This document shows positions 29,350 to 37,746 of a stretch of 53,612 bases of DNA, in pieces. Where the stretch lies: contig JAQBQH010000316.1 in assembly GCA_028287105.1 (NCBI GenBank), positions 1 to 53,612 on the forward strand. The letters are read 5' to 3'. The notes below the pieces were generated by a model, which saw nothing but the letters and a program-made list of their open reading frames with translations, was not told the DNA's origin and did not search any database. The stretch comes from Myxococcales bacterium. GTDB lineage: Bacteria; Myxococcota_A; Polyangia; Palsa-1104. Made by a program: the position numbers and the translations under genes. Positions within the stretch are counted from its first letter, which is position 1. Each line of letters starts with the position of its first letter.

Positions 29350-30239
29350 CAGTGCCTCATCCTCCGCTCGCGCGCGCGGAAGAAGGCGACCAGCGCCGCG
29401 ACGTAGGGGCGATCGGTGCGCACGTTGACGAAGTCCATGGCGTGCTTGCGGAAGAGCTGATCGCGCTCGTCGCGCATGCGCTTGACCATGGCGGCGAAGC
29501 GCGCACGGCCGGGGCCGCCGGTGTCGAAGGTGACGACCTCGCCGGTCTCGACGTCCTCGAAGTAGACGTAGCCGACGTCGGGCAGCTCCTCCTCCATCGG
29601 GTCGGTGATGGTGACCGGCACGAGATCGTGCTTGCGCTTGGCGATGCGCATCGCCTTTTCGTACGCCTGCGTGCCGCCGGAGACGATGAAGTCGGAGACG
29701 AGGAAGGCGACCGAGCGGCGGCGCGCGACCTTGCCCAGGAACTCGAGGCCGCAGCGGAGATCGGTGCGCTTCGACGCCGGCTGGAACGTGAGGATCTCGG
29801 TGATGAGCGCCAGGACGTGCTTCTTGCCCTTCTTGGGCGGCACGAACTTCTCGACGCGATCGGTGAAGATGATGAGGCCGATGCGATCGTTGTTCTTGAT
29901 GGCGGAGAAGGCGAGCAGCGCGGCTATTTCGGCGGCGACCTCGCGCTTGGCCTGCTCGCGCGAGCCGAACGCTCCCGAGGCTGACGCGTCGACCAGCAGC
30001 ATGACGGTCATCTCGCGCTCTTCGACGAAGAGCTTGACGTAGGCTTCGCGCATGCGGGCCGTGACGTTCCAGTCGATCATGCGCACGTCGTCGCCGGGCT
30101 GATACTGGCGCACCTCGGAGAAGGCCATGCCGAGGCCCTTGAAGACCGAGTGATAGGCGCCGGCGAGCTGATTCTGCGCCTGGCGCGCCGTCACGATCTC
30201 GATGCGGCGGATCTTCTTGATGAGCTCGCGGGGTAGCAT
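29349..30239 (-). CDS. DUF58 domain protein
   Basis: The 296-residue soluble protein has the DUF58 signature VRQYQPGDDVRMIDWNVTAR at about 43-62 and a VWA-like fold with VDASASG, a MIDAS-type DxSxS variant. It ends in a short basic tail. DUF58 proteins are constant companions of MoxR ATPases and are presumed to be adaptors or substrates handed to the VWA membrane proteins. It follows MoxR by 24 nt and overlaps the next gene by one base. Confidence 0.92.
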   Translation of the reverse strand: MLPRELIKKIRRIEIVTARQAQNQLAGAYHSVFKGLGMAFSEVRQYQPGDDVRMIDWNVTARMREAYVKLFVEEREMTVMLLVDASASGAFGSREQAKREVAAEIAALLAFSAIKNNDRIGLIIFTDRVEKFVPPKKGKKHVLALITEILTFQPASKRTDLRCGLEFLGKVARRRSVAFLVSDFIVSGGTQAYEKAMRIAKRKHDLVPVTITDPMEEELPDVGYVYFEDVETGEVVTFDTGGPGRARFAAMVKRMRDERDQLFRKHAMDFVNVRTDRPYVAALVAFFRARERRMRH

Positions 30240-30263
30240 CAGCCGTCTACCGTTGGCTCCCGA

Positions 30264-31259
30264 CTACGGAACTTCGACGTGTTCGAACAGACGGCGAACG
30301 ATGTCTTCGCTGGTCACGTTCTCGGCTTCGGCCTCGTAGGTGAGGATGACGCGGTGGCGCAGGACGTCGAGGCCGACCGACTTGATGTCCTCGGGCGTTA
30401 CGTAGCCGCGGCGCTTCAAGAAGGCGTGCGCGCGGGCGGCCAGGTTGAGGAAGATCGAGGCGCGCGGCGAGGCGCCGAACTGCACGAACATCGAGAGCTC
30501 TTTGAGACCGTAGGCGGCGGGCTCGCGCGTGGCGTGGACGACGTTGACGATGTAGTCGCGGATCTTGTCGTCGATGTAGACCTGGCTGACGACGCTGCGC
30601 GCGCTCAGGAGCTCCTCGAGCGTGGCGACCGGCTCGACGCGGGTTGCCGTCGGTGAGCCGGAGGTCATGCGGTCCATGATCTCGCGCTCCTCCGACTTTT
30701 GCGGATAGCCGACCTTGATCATGAGCATGAAGCGATCGAGCTGCGCTTCGGGCAGCGCGTAGGTGCCTTCCTGCTCGATCGGGTTCTGCGTGGCCATGAC
30801 GAGGAACGGCTCGGGGAGGCGGTGGGTCTCGTCGCCGATGGTGACCTGGCGCTCCTGCATCGCCTCGAGCAGCGCCGACTGCACCTTGGCGGGGGCGCGG
30901 TTGATTTCGTCGGCGAGGACGAGGTTGGCGAACACGGGGCCGCGCTTGGAGCGGAACTCCTGCGTGGCCGGATTGTAGATGGTGGTGCCGACGATGTCGG
31001 CGGGCAAGAGATCGGGCGTGAACTGGATGCGCTGAAACTTGGCGCGCAAGGAGTCGGCGACCGTCTTGACGGTGAGCGTCTTGGCGAGGCCGGGGACGCC
31101 TTCGAGCAGCACGTGACCGCCGGTGAGGAGGCCGATGAGAATCCGCTCCACCATGTAGCGCTGTCCGACGATGACCTTCGCCACTTCCCCCATCAGCTTC
31201 TCGCTGAAGGCGGACTCTTTCTGGACTAGCTCGTTGATGACTTTGACGTCGTAGGCCAT
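30264..31259 (-). CDS. MoxR family AAA+ ATPase
   Basis: The 331-residue protein starts at ATG 31259. It has Walker A GVPGLAKT (about 52-59), Walker B LVLADEIN, sensor 1 VMATQNPIEQEG and the C-terminal AAA lid with YEAEAENVTSEDIV. MoxR ATPases act as chaperones or metal-insertion motors for VWA-domain partners. It is the first gene of an eight-gene operon running to 22184. It is divergent from the histidine kinase gene at 31379, with about 120 bp between starts. Confidence 0.95.
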   Translation of the reverse strand: MAYDVKVINELVQKESAFSEKLMGEVAKVIVGQRYMVERILIGLLTGGHVLLEGVPGLAKTLTVKTVADSLRAKFQRIQFTPDLLPADIVGTTIYNPATQEFRSKRGPVFANLVLADEINRAPAKVQSALLEAMQERQVTIGDETHRLPEPFLVMATQNPIEQEGTYALPEAQLDRFMLMIKVGYPQKSEEREIMDRMTSGSPTATRVEPVATLEELLSARSVVSQVYIDDKIRDYIVNVVHATREPAAYGLKELSMFVQFGASPRASIFLNLAARAHAFLKRRGYVTPEDIKSVGLDVLRHRVILTYEAEAENVTSEDIVRRLFEHVEVP

Positions 31260-31331
31260 TGGGCACTTTGGTAGCACAGGATCACCTGATCGCCCAGTCG
31301 CCGACGTGGGCCGCCAGGTCCGCCGTTCGAC

Positions 31332-31359
31332 TTGCGTTCTGGTGTTGCGCGGCTACTTT
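31332..31359 (+). promoter_or_regulatory. predicted promoter of the histidine kinase gene
   Basis: TTGCGT (31332-31337), a 16-bp spacer and TACTTT (31354-31359) are appropriately placed, with the ATG at 31379 about 13 nt after the expected transcription start. Confidence 0.4.
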
Positions 31360-31378
31360 TCCTGGCAGTGCGACCTCC

Positions 31379-32575
31379 ATGTCTCTTTCCGACTCAGACC
31401 AGCTTCGCCACGACGTCGCAGCCGTCTCCGGTATCTCGTCGGTGCCAACGATCCTGCGCGTCGTCTCGCAGGTCACCGGCCTTCGCTTCTCCGTCATCGC
31501 GCGCGTGACGGAGGACCATTGGGTCGCCTGCGCGGTCCACGACGAGATCTCATTCGGGATCGAACCCGGGGGCACGCTCGACGTGACCACCACGCTCTGC
31601 AGCGAGGTTCGCGATTCACACGTCCCGGTGGTGATCAATCAGGCCAGCCGCGACGCGCGTTACTGCACGCATGAGACGCCCAAGGTGTACGGCTTCGAGA
31701 GCTACGTCGCGGTGCCGATCTTCCTCACCGACGGACGATACTTCGGCAACATATGCGCGCTCGATCCGCTGCCGGCGCAGGTCGACCAGCCAAGGATCCT
31801 TTCCATGCTGCGGCTCTTTGGCGAGCTCATCGCGCTCGAGCTCGACGCCGAGGCGCGGCAGGCGACGACGAACGCGCAGCTGCTCGACGCGCAACAGACG
31901 TCGCAACTCCGCGAGCAGTTCATCGCGGTGCTCGGTCACGACCTTCGCAACCCGCTCTCGTCTGTCAGCGTCGGAGCCGAGCTGCTCCTCCGCGGGTCGC
32001 TCGCCGAGGGGCAGCGCAAGACGGTCGAACGGATTCGTGCGAGCGGACGCCGAATGAGCGGCCTGGTCAGCCATTTGCTCGACTTCGCCCGAGCAAGGCT
32101 CGGTGGCGGCATCGGCCTGTCGCTCGCCGACGTCGCGGATCTCGAGAGCTCGCTGCGCCACGTCGTCGCCGAGTTGGAGAGCGTCCACCCGGGTCGTGAG
32201 ATCCGCTTCTCGGCGGAAGGCTCAGGAACGATCCGCTGTGATCGAGAGCGGGTCGCCCAGCTCTTGTCCAACCTCGTCGCCAACGCGATCGAGCACGGGG
32301 CGCCCGAGCGGCCGGTCGCCGTTCGCGTACGGCAGTCTCCTGGTCGACTACACATCGCGGTGCAAAACGAAGGACCCGCCATCCCGGCGTCGACGATCCC
32401 TCGTCTCTTCAGGCCCTATAGCCGCGCTGGACAGGGATCCCAGAAGGGCCTCGGCCTCGGACTGTATATCGCGAGCGAGATCGCCAAAGCGCACGGCGGC
32501 ACGCTCGAGGTGCGGTCCAACGACCAGGACGGAACGGTGTTCACGTTCTTGCTCGGGGATTTGGGAGCTGGCTGA
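31379..32575 (+). CDS. soluble GAF-domain histidine kinase
   Basis: The 398-residue protein starts at ATG 31379. The longer frame begins at the edge of moxR and its first 40 residues look non-coding. A GAF-like sensor domain lies at about 20-170 (YCTHETPKVYGFESYVAVPI, YFGNICALDP). It is followed by a HisKA dimerisation domain with the H box VLGHDLRNPLSS, then the HATPase_c domain with N box LLSNLVANAIEHG and G box GLGLGLYIASEIAKAHGG. It has no transmembrane segments, so it senses a cytoplasmic signal or partner. No response-regulator gene is adjacent, making it an orphan kinase. Confidence 0.95.
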   Translation: MSLSDSDQLRHDVAAVSGISSVPTILRVVSQVTGLRFSVIARVTEDHWVACAVHDEISFGIEPGGTLDVTTTLCSEVRDSHVPVVINQASRDARYCTHETPKVYGFESYVAVPIFLTDGRYFGNICALDPLPAQVDQPRILSMLRLFGELIALELDAEARQATTNAQLLDAQQTSQLREQFIAVLGHDLRNPLSSVSVGAELLLRGSLAEGQRKTVERIRASGRRMSGLVSHLLDFARARLGGGIGLSLADVADLESSLRHVVAELESVHPGREIRFSAEGSGTIRCDRERVAQLLSNLVANAIEHGAPERPVAVRVRQSPGRLHIAVQNEGPAIPASTIPRLFRPYSRAGQGSQKGLGLGLYIASEIAKAHGGTLEVRSNDQDGTVFTFLLGDLGAG

Positions 32576-32640
32576 GCGCAGGCGGGATCACGGAAGCCGG
32601 CAGCGGGAAGGCGAGGCGCGCGGACCCGTACACACCCGCC

Positions 32641-34845
32641 ATGACGACCAAGCTCCTCCCCGTTCTCCTCGCCGCTGCGTTCCTCGGCGGCTGTGGCTCC
32701 CCCTCGAACAACAACAACAACAACGACACGGATATGGGCGGCGGCGGCGGCTCGGGCGGCTGCAGCGCGACCGCCGCGTGCACCACCGCCGGCGCCACGC
32801 GCTGCGCCTCCGCCGCGTCGCAAGAGACCTGCACGGCAGAGGCCTCGGGCTGCCTCGAGTGGGTCGCATCCGCCTGCTCGGCGTCGCAGATCTGCGGCGA
32901 TCCCGGCGACGGCACCTCGAACAAATGCGTCACCGGCGTGCCGTGCACCTGCCCCACCGGATACTCGTGCGACGCGCAGGGCGTCTGCACCGGCGGCAAC
33001 GGCGCGGCCATCGGCATCGACGTCAAGACGGTCAGCGTCGCCGGCGTCGTGACGCTCAACGGCGCCGCACCCGCCACGCTGCCGTCGTGCAACCCGAATC
33101 CCACCGCCTCCAAGGCGACCGTGCACCTCGTCGACGTCGCGCGCGGCTACAGCTTCGATCTGCCGGTCCCCTGCTCGACCACCAGCTTCGCCTGGTCCGG
33201 CGTCATCTTCCCCGGCACCTACAAAGTGACCGTCACCGGCGACAGCAACTACTCGAGCCTGCCCATCGACTCCTTCGTCGCCAACGCGCAGCTCGACGTC
33301 AAAGCCGACGCGCAGAACGTCGCCCTCGACGTCAAGACGGCGCAGATCGGCGGCACGCTCACGCTCAACGGCGCCGCGCCCACCACCGACGCCACCTGCA
33401 CCGGCAACCCGAACGCCGCCAAGGCGACCGTGCACCTCTACGACGCCACCAACGGCTACCACTTCGATCTCGACGTGCCCTGCTCGTCGACGACGTTCGC
33501 GTGGGGCGGCGTGGTGTTCCCCGGCACCTACGCCCTCAGCGTCGACGGTGATCGCAACTACACCAACGTCCCCGCGACGGCCTTCATCGCCAACAAGTCG
33601 CTCGCGGTCACCGGCACCGTCGCCAGCCAGGCCATCGACGTCAAGACCGTCACCGCCGCCGGCACCCTCACGCTCAACGGCGCCGTACCGACCGCGACCT
33701 GCCCCGCCAGCTCGACCGCCGCCAAGGCCACCGTCCACCTCTCCGACGCCAAGCAGGGCTATCACTTCGATCTCCCCATCCCGTGCTCGCAGACCGGCTT
33801 CGCCTGGAGCGGCAGCATCTATCCCGGAACCTACAAAGTCTCGGCCAGCGACGGTGGCAACGGCTACTCCAACCTGCCGCAGACCGCGTTCGTGGCGAAC
33901 GCCGCGCTCCAGGTCAGCGCCAATGTCTCCAACCAGGCGCTCGATTTGAAGACCGTCACCGTCGGCGGCACCATCACGCTGAACGGCACCGCTCCCGCCG
34001 CGACCACGTTCTGCACCTCGAACCCGTCGGCCACGCAGGCGACGGTCACGCTCACCGACGCCACCAACGGCTACCTCTTCAACGTCAACGTCCCCTGCTC
34101 GTCGACGACGCTCGCCTGGACCGGCACCGTCTTCCCCGGCACCTACAACGTCACGGTCCACGGCCAGCCGTCCTACTCGACGCTCCCCAACGACAGCTTC
34201 CTCGCCAAGGACGGCTTCGCCGTCAGCGCCAACGCCGCCAACGTCGCGCTCGACGTCAAGACCGCCACCGTCGCCGGCAGCATCACGCTCAACGGCACCG
34301 CGCCCACCTCGACGCCGTCCTGCGGCTCGAACCCGAGCCAGATCAAGGCGACCGTGCACCTGACCAACGCCAAGCTCGGCTACTCGTTCGACCTGCCGGT
34401 GCAGTGCTCGTCGTCGTCGTTCGCCTTCTCGGGCGAGGTCTTCCCGGCGACCTACGTCGTCCGGGTCAGCGGCGGCTCCTACTCGAACGTCCCCGCCGAG
34501 CCGTTCCAGGCCAACGGCGCGCTCGCCGTGTCGAGCAACGTCTCGGGCCAGGCGCTCGACGTCAAGACCACCTCGGTCGGCGGCACCCTCACGCTCAACG
34601 GCGCCGCGCCGTCGACGACGACCTCGTGCAATCCCAACCCGACCGCCTCCAAGGCGCACGTCAACTTCTACGACGCCACCAGCGGCTACGCCTTCAACGT
34701 CCCGGTGGCCTGCTCGTCGGCGAGCTTCGCCTGGTCGGGCGTCGTCTACCCGGGCACCTACCGCATCAGCGTCGACGGCGACAGCGGCTATTCCAACCTG
34801 CCGTCCGAAGGCTTCCTCGTCACGCCGCGCCTCAAGGTGCAGTAG
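32641..34845 (+). CDS. lipoprotein with six tandem beta-domain repeats
   Basis: The 734-residue protein has a signal peptide and LGGC lipobox (Cys18), then a poly-Asn and poly-Gly linker and a Cys-rich region at about 38-120. Six copies follow of a repeat of about 102 residues, each beginning TLNGxxP and containing KATVHLxDA, a YxFDLxxPC strand, FxWxGxVFPGTY and a closing xALDVKT. The repeats look like small carboxypeptidase-regulatory or Ig-like beta sandwiches with one conserved Cys (PCS) each. There is no enzyme motif. It is probably an exposed outer-membrane surface protein. The 3' end faces the convergent Cys-rich lipoprotein gene with no spacer. Confidence 0.82.
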   Translation: MTTKLLPVLLAAAFLGGCGSPSNNNNNNDTDMGGGGGSGGCSATAACTTAGATRCASAASQETCTAEASGCLEWVASACSASQICGDPGDGTSNKCVTGVPCTCPTGYSCDAQGVCTGGNGAAIGIDVKTVSVAGVVTLNGAAPATLPSCNPNPTASKATVHLVDVARGYSFDLPVPCSTTSFAWSGVIFPGTYKVTVTGDSNYSSLPIDSFVANAQLDVKADAQNVALDVKTAQIGGTLTLNGAAPTTDATCTGNPNAAKATVHLYDATNGYHFDLDVPCSSTTFAWGGVVFPGTYALSVDGDRNYTNVPATAFIANKSLAVTGTVASQAIDVKTVTAAGTLTLNGAVPTATCPASSTAAKATVHLSDAKQGYHFDLPIPCSQTGFAWSGSIYPGTYKVSASDGGNGYSNLPQTAFVANAALQVSANVSNQALDLKTVTVGGTITLNGTAPAATTFCTSNPSATQATVTLTDATNGYLFNVNVPCSSTTLAWTGTVFPGTYNVTVHGQPSYSTLPNDSFLAKDGFAVSANAANVALDVKTATVAGSITLNGTAPTSTPSCGSNPSQIKATVHLTNAKLGYSFDLPVQCSSSSFAFSGEVFPATYVVRVSGGSYSNVPAEPFQANGALAVSSNVSGQALDVKTTSVGGTLTLNGAAPSTTTSCNPNPTASKAHVNFYDATSGYAFNVPVACSSASFAWSGVVYPGTYRISVDGDSGYSNLPSEGFLVTPRLKVQ
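33030..34842 (+). repeat. six tandem coding repeats of about 306 bp
   Basis: Repeat units start near 33045, 33358, 33667, 33970, 34276 and 34582, with periods of 303-313 bp. Protein identity between units is high in the KATVHL, VFPGTY and xALDVKT blocks. This indicates recent duplication within one gene and gives scope for length variation by recombination. Confidence 0.85.
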
Positions 34846-35253
34846 CTAACAAGAGTCCGTGCACGCTGCGTAGCTCGTCCCCGAAGCGAGCGCGCAGCAG
34901 TGCTGTCCCGTCGCGCACTGGCTGTCGTCGTGGCACATCGGCCGGCCATTTCCGCATCCCGCCGTCGCACACGCCGCCCCGATCCCGTCGAGCAGGCAGC
35001 AGCTGCCGAAGACGCCCTGGGTCGTACAATCCTCGGGTCCATCGCAACCGAACGACTGATTGTTCGCCGCCGCGTGCGCGCGACACGAGCCGCTCCGCCC
35101 GTAGTCGGCGGTATCGCAAAATTGAGCGGCGCACGGTGCGCACGCGACGCCGGCGCACGGCACACCGGTCGAAGCTCCTCCGAGATCGGGCGCGCTCGCC
35201 GATGAACCGCAGCCGGCGAAGCACAGCGCCAGGAGCGCCGCTGCTACATGCAC
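34846..35253 (-). CDS. small Cys-rich lipoprotein
   Basis: From GTG 35253 the product is 135 residues, with a short hydrophobic stretch and FAGC lipobox (Cys15) but no basic residues before it. The GTG overlaps the stop of the paralogous gene at 35244 by 10 nt. The rest has about 20 Cys residues in patterns such as CDGPEDC, SCCLLDG, MCHDDSQC and HCCAL, expected to form disulphides outside the cytoplasm. FGCDGPEDC and the MCHxxxxC-xxxxxCC spacing recur in the neighbour, so the two are paralogues. Function is unknown; such Cys-rich domains occur in surface proteins of Myxococcota. Confidence 0.7.
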   Translation of the reverse strand: MHVAAALLALCFAGCGSSASAPDLGGASTGVPCAGVACAPCAAQFCDTADYGRSGSCRAHAAANNQSFGCDGPEDCTTQGVFGSCCLLDGIGAACATAGCGNGRPMCHDDSQCATGQHCCALASGTSYAACTDSC

Positions 35254-35849
35254 GCTGTCTTGGAGCAGCGATGGTATTGCGTCGTCGGGACGACGCAGCA
35301 GCCGACGTAGCCCTGACCCGCCGGACAATCGGCGAGCGTGTGGCACATCTGCTGGCCCGGGTTGCAGGTCACGCCCGGCACGCAGCTCGAGCCGTTGTTG
35401 GCGTTGCCGCCGCCGGTGAACGACAGGCAGCAGGTGTCGTTGACCGCGGCCTTGCAGTCCTCGGGACCGTCGCAGCCGAAGATCGCCGGCGTCGAGCCGC
35501 CGCTGCAGCTCATGTTGGTGCCGTCGATGCACTGGCGGCCCGCGTTGTTCTGACAGCAGTCGGGCGTGTTGCCGCTGCACGTCTTGGTGCCACACACGAC
35601 GCCGTCGAAGCTGGTCATGTCGGGTGGTCGCGCGGCCATGTCGCCCGGGTGCATCGCCAGGTCGACTCCGCCGCCGATGCCGCCCCCACCACCCGCGCCG
35701 CCGCCGCCACCGCCGCCGCCTGCGCCGCCGCCACCGACGGACAGATCAACCTGACCGCCATTGGCGATCGCGTCGGGGTTGGCCTTCGTGCAACCGGTCG
35801 CGGTCACGAGGCCCGTACAAAGGATCGTAAGCGAAAGTAAGTAGTTCAT
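35244..35849 (-). CDS. Cys-rich lipoprotein with poly-glycine linker
   Basis: The 201-residue product has a lipoprotein signal ending TATGC (Cys20), then a long Gly-rich linker (about 38-65) and a Cys-rich domain with about 20 cysteines (TCSGNTPDCCQN, GCDGPEDCKAA, MCHTLADCPAGQGYVGCC). The upstream ATG at 35849 lies 38 nt from the divergent NlpC/P60 lipoprotein start. It is co-transcribed with, and overlaps, the shorter paralogue downstream. The poly-Gly section probably lets the disulphide-rich head reach the cell surface. No known family is recognised. Confidence 0.72.
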   Translation of the reverse strand: MNYLLSLTILCTGLVTATGCTKANPDAIANGGQVDLSVGGGGAGGGGGGGGAGGGGGIGGGVDLAMHPGDMAARPPDMTSFDGVVCGTKTCSGNTPDCCQNNAGRQCIDGTNMSCSGGSTPAIFGCDGPEDCKAAVNDTCCLSFTGGGNANNGSSCVPGVTCNPGQQMCHTLADCPAGQGYVGCCVVPTTQYHRCSKTACM

Positions 35850-35886
35850 GTCACGCACTCCAGCGACGATGTTATCATGGTCGGCG

Positions 35887-36747
35887 ATGGGTCGTCTCCT
35901 CTCCGCGGCCGCTCTGTCGACGTGCATGATCTGCACATCGTGCGCCGCCGACCTTGGCGGCAACGAGGGAGATCCCGATACGGATGGCGGACTTGGCGCC
36001 GCCGCGCTGGCCCCGGGCGGCATGGCGCGCGTGACCGCCACGACGCTCAACCTGCGCTCCGCGGTCGGTACCAGTGCCACCGTCGAGGGCTCGATGCCCT
36101 GCGGCACGCAGCTGGCCATCCTCGGCGGCCCGTCCGCCACGCCGGTGGCCGGCTGGTGGAACGTGCGCTGGGACGGCGCCGCCAACGGCGGCATGACCGG
36201 CTGGGCCTCGGGCAACTATCTCGTCGCCGAGAGCGCCTTCAGCCCGACGATGTGCGGCGCGGCCGGCGGCGGCAGCGGCACTCCCGGCGATCCGGGCGAC
36301 CTCTTCGGACGCGCCCGCCTGGCCGTCGGCTACTCCTACTATTGGGGCCACGGCAGCTGGCGCGACGACGGCGCCACGCTCGGCTCCTGCGCCGGCAGCT
36401 GCCCCAGCTGCACCCACGCCGGCCAGTACGGCGCCGACTGCAGCGGCTTCGTGGCCAAGGTGTGGCAGGTCCCGTCGGCCAGCCCGATCGATTTCGACGC
36501 CCATCCCTATTCGACCGCCAACTTCTACGCCGATCAGACCTACTGGACCCAGGTGCCGCGCTCGACGCTCACCGCCGGCGACGCCGTGGTCCGGCGCAGC
36601 GGCTCCTCGGGGCACATCGCGCTCTTCGAGACGGGCGCCGATCCCTTCGGCGCCGTCTGGCTCTACGAGGCGCGCGGCTGCGCCACCGGCGTGGTTCACG
36701 ACCTCCGGACCGTCGACTCGAGCTACCTGAGCATCCGCCGCAATTGA
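35887..36747 (+). CDS. NlpC/P60-type cell-wall hydrolase lipoprotein
   Basis: The 286-residue protein starts at ATG 35887 with a signal ending CTSC (Cys19, probable lipoprotein) and an acidic linker. A bacterial SH3 domain follows (VTATTLNLRSAVGTSATVEG). The catalytic domain has YGADCSGFVAKVW (nucleophilic Cys) and SGHIALFETG (His), the NlpC/P60 pair that cleaves peptidoglycan stem peptides. A TATCAT hexamer lies at 35873-35878. An open frame in phase starts at 35848, but its extra codons overlap the divergent gene start. Peptidoglycan cleavage is inferred from the fold. Confidence 0.87.
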   Translation: MGRLLSAAALSTCMICTSCAADLGGNEGDPDTDGGLGAAALAPGGMARVTATTLNLRSAVGTSATVEGSMPCGTQLAILGGPSATPVAGWWNVRWDGAANGGMTGWASGNYLVAESAFSPTMCGAAGGGSGTPGDPGDLFGRARLAVGYSYYWGHGSWRDDGATLGSCAGSCPSCTHAGQYGADCSGFVAKVWQVPSASPIDFDAHPYSTANFYADQTYWTQVPRSTLTAGDAVVRRSGSSGHIALFETGADPFGAVWLYEARGCATGVVHDLRTVDSSYLSIRRN

Positions 36748-36772
36748 CACGGCAGGCCCTCGCTGCTACAAC
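36744..36772 (+). promoter_or_regulatory. near-consensus promoter TTGACA-17-TACAAC
   Basis: A perfect -35 (TTGACA, 36744-36749), exactly 17 bp, then TACAAC (36767-36772). The TTGACA begins inside the last codon of the upstream gene. The expected start is about 4 nt before the ATG at 36783. It is the best promoter in the window and should drive the Hsp20/DUF1844/HtrA group. Confidence 0.75.
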
Positions 36773-36782
36773 GCGAGCCGCC

Positions 36783-37019
36783 ATGACGATAACACGGGAT
36801 GATCCTCGCTTCTGGGACGTCCGAACCCTGCAGCGCCGGCTTCGCAAGGGTCAGATCACCAAGAAGGACTACGAGAAGTACTTGAAGACGATCGCGGACG
36901 CCGCTGAAAAGCAGGCGCCCATCGATCTCTCGTCCGTCGACGACGATGAAGACGATTACGACGACGCCGACGAAGCGGACGAGCCGGGTCCGGGCACCAA
37001 CGGCGTCCACTCCGAGTAG
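36783..37019 (+). CDS. small protein with acidic C-terminus
   Basis: The 78-residue product has an N-terminal helical, basic half (FWDVRTLQRRLRKGQITKKD and KYLKTIADA) and a highly acidic C-terminal half (VDDDEDDYDDADEADEP). The short ORF sits right after a near-consensus promoter and 33 nt before hsp20. Similar small proteins are found in related bacteria to my recollection, but I cannot name a family. It could be a regulator or binding partner of the downstream quality-control proteins. Confidence 0.65.
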   Translation: MTITRDDPRFWDVRTLQRRLRKGQITKKDYEKYLKTIADAAEKQAPIDLSSVDDDEDDYDDADEADEPGPGTNGVHSE

Positions 37020-37052
37020 CGGCTTTCGGAGCGGCGGTTTAGACTCCCAGCG

Positions 37053-37451
37053 ATGGGCGTCAACGACTGGGATGGTACGCGCGCGCTGTCGCTCCTACGC
37101 GAGCGCATGAACCGCTTGTTCGACGAGCGGCAGGCACGCGGAGGCTCGTCGATCGAAGGGCAGTTCGCCCCCGCCACCGACGTCTACGCCACCGATGAGC
37201 AGGTCGTCGTCACGGTCGAGCTGCCCGGCGTGGCCGACGGCGACGTGGCGGTCGACGCCGAGGGACGCGAGCTCACCGTGCGCGGCGCGCGCCACTTCTC
37301 CGGCGAAGGCTCGCAGTACCATCGCCTCGAGCGCAGCTACGGCGAGTTCCGCTGCGCCATCGAGCTGCCCGCCGACGCCGACCCGTCCCGCCGCACGGTG
37401 AAGCTGGAGTCGGGTGTGCTCATCGTCGAAATCCCGAGAGTGACATCATGA
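37053..37451 (+). CDS. Hsp20/alpha-crystallin small heat shock protein
   Basis: The 132-residue protein has a short N-terminal helix (RERMNRLFDERQ) and the alpha-crystallin domain at about 40-128 (PATDVYATDEQVVVTVELPGV, YHRLERSYGEFRCAIELP, GVLIVEIPR). Small heat shock proteins bind unfolding proteins without ATP. It ends without the usual IXI tail extension. It starts 33 nt after the small acidic gene and is followed 10 nt later by DUF1844, so it is co-transcribed. A secondary TAGACT hexamer (37040-37045) could give a second, internal start. Confidence 0.92.
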   Translation: MGVNDWDGTRALSLLRERMNRLFDERQARGGSSIEGQFAPATDVYATDEQVVVTVELPGVADGDVAVDAEGRELTVRGARHFSGEGSQYHRLERSYGEFRCAIELPADADPSRRTVKLESGVLIVEIPRVTS

Positions 37452-37461
37452 GGCAAACATC

Positions 37462-37746
37462 ATGAGTGAGACGACCGAGGACGCGCCGCCCGAATCGCTG
37501 CCGCAGATCGACTTCGGCATGTTCGTGATGTCGCTGGCGTCGTCGGTGCTGGTGTATCTGGGCGAGATCGAGCATCCCGATACACAGAAGCCCGATCCCA
37601 ATGTTCCGCTCGCCAAGCAGACCATCGACATCCTCGGCATGCTGCGCGAAAAGACGCGCGGCAACCTGACGCAAGAGGAAGCGCAGATGCTCGACAACCT
37701 GCTGTACGACCTGCGTATGAAATATGTGGATGCGAAAAAGCGTTAG
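37462..37746 (+). CDS. DUF1844 family protein
   Basis: The 94-residue protein has the DUF1844 pattern IDFGMFVMSLASSVLVYLGE, then NVPLAKQTIDILGMLREKTRG and EEAQMLDNLLYDLRMKYV. The family is widespread in Myxococcota and related bacteria and its function is not established. It is cytoplasmic or membrane-peripheral with no signal peptide. Its end overlaps the start of the HtrA-like protease gene by about 20 nt. Confidence 0.88.
   Translation: MSETTEDAPPESLPQIDFGMFVMSLASSVLVYLGEIEHPDTQKPDPNVPLAKQTIDILGMLREKTRGNLTQEEAQMLDNLLYDLRMKYVDAKKR

Noticed and set aside
32416-34659. 747-residue minus-strand ORF across the six-repeat lipoprotein
   Set aside because: Its repeats mirror those of the lipoprotein gene; the real product has a lipobox and conserved beta repeats, so this frame is a shadow.
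33030-34842. Large tandem repeats as a mobile or satellite element
   Set aside because: The repeats are in frame and encode consistent beta domains in one lipoprotein gene.
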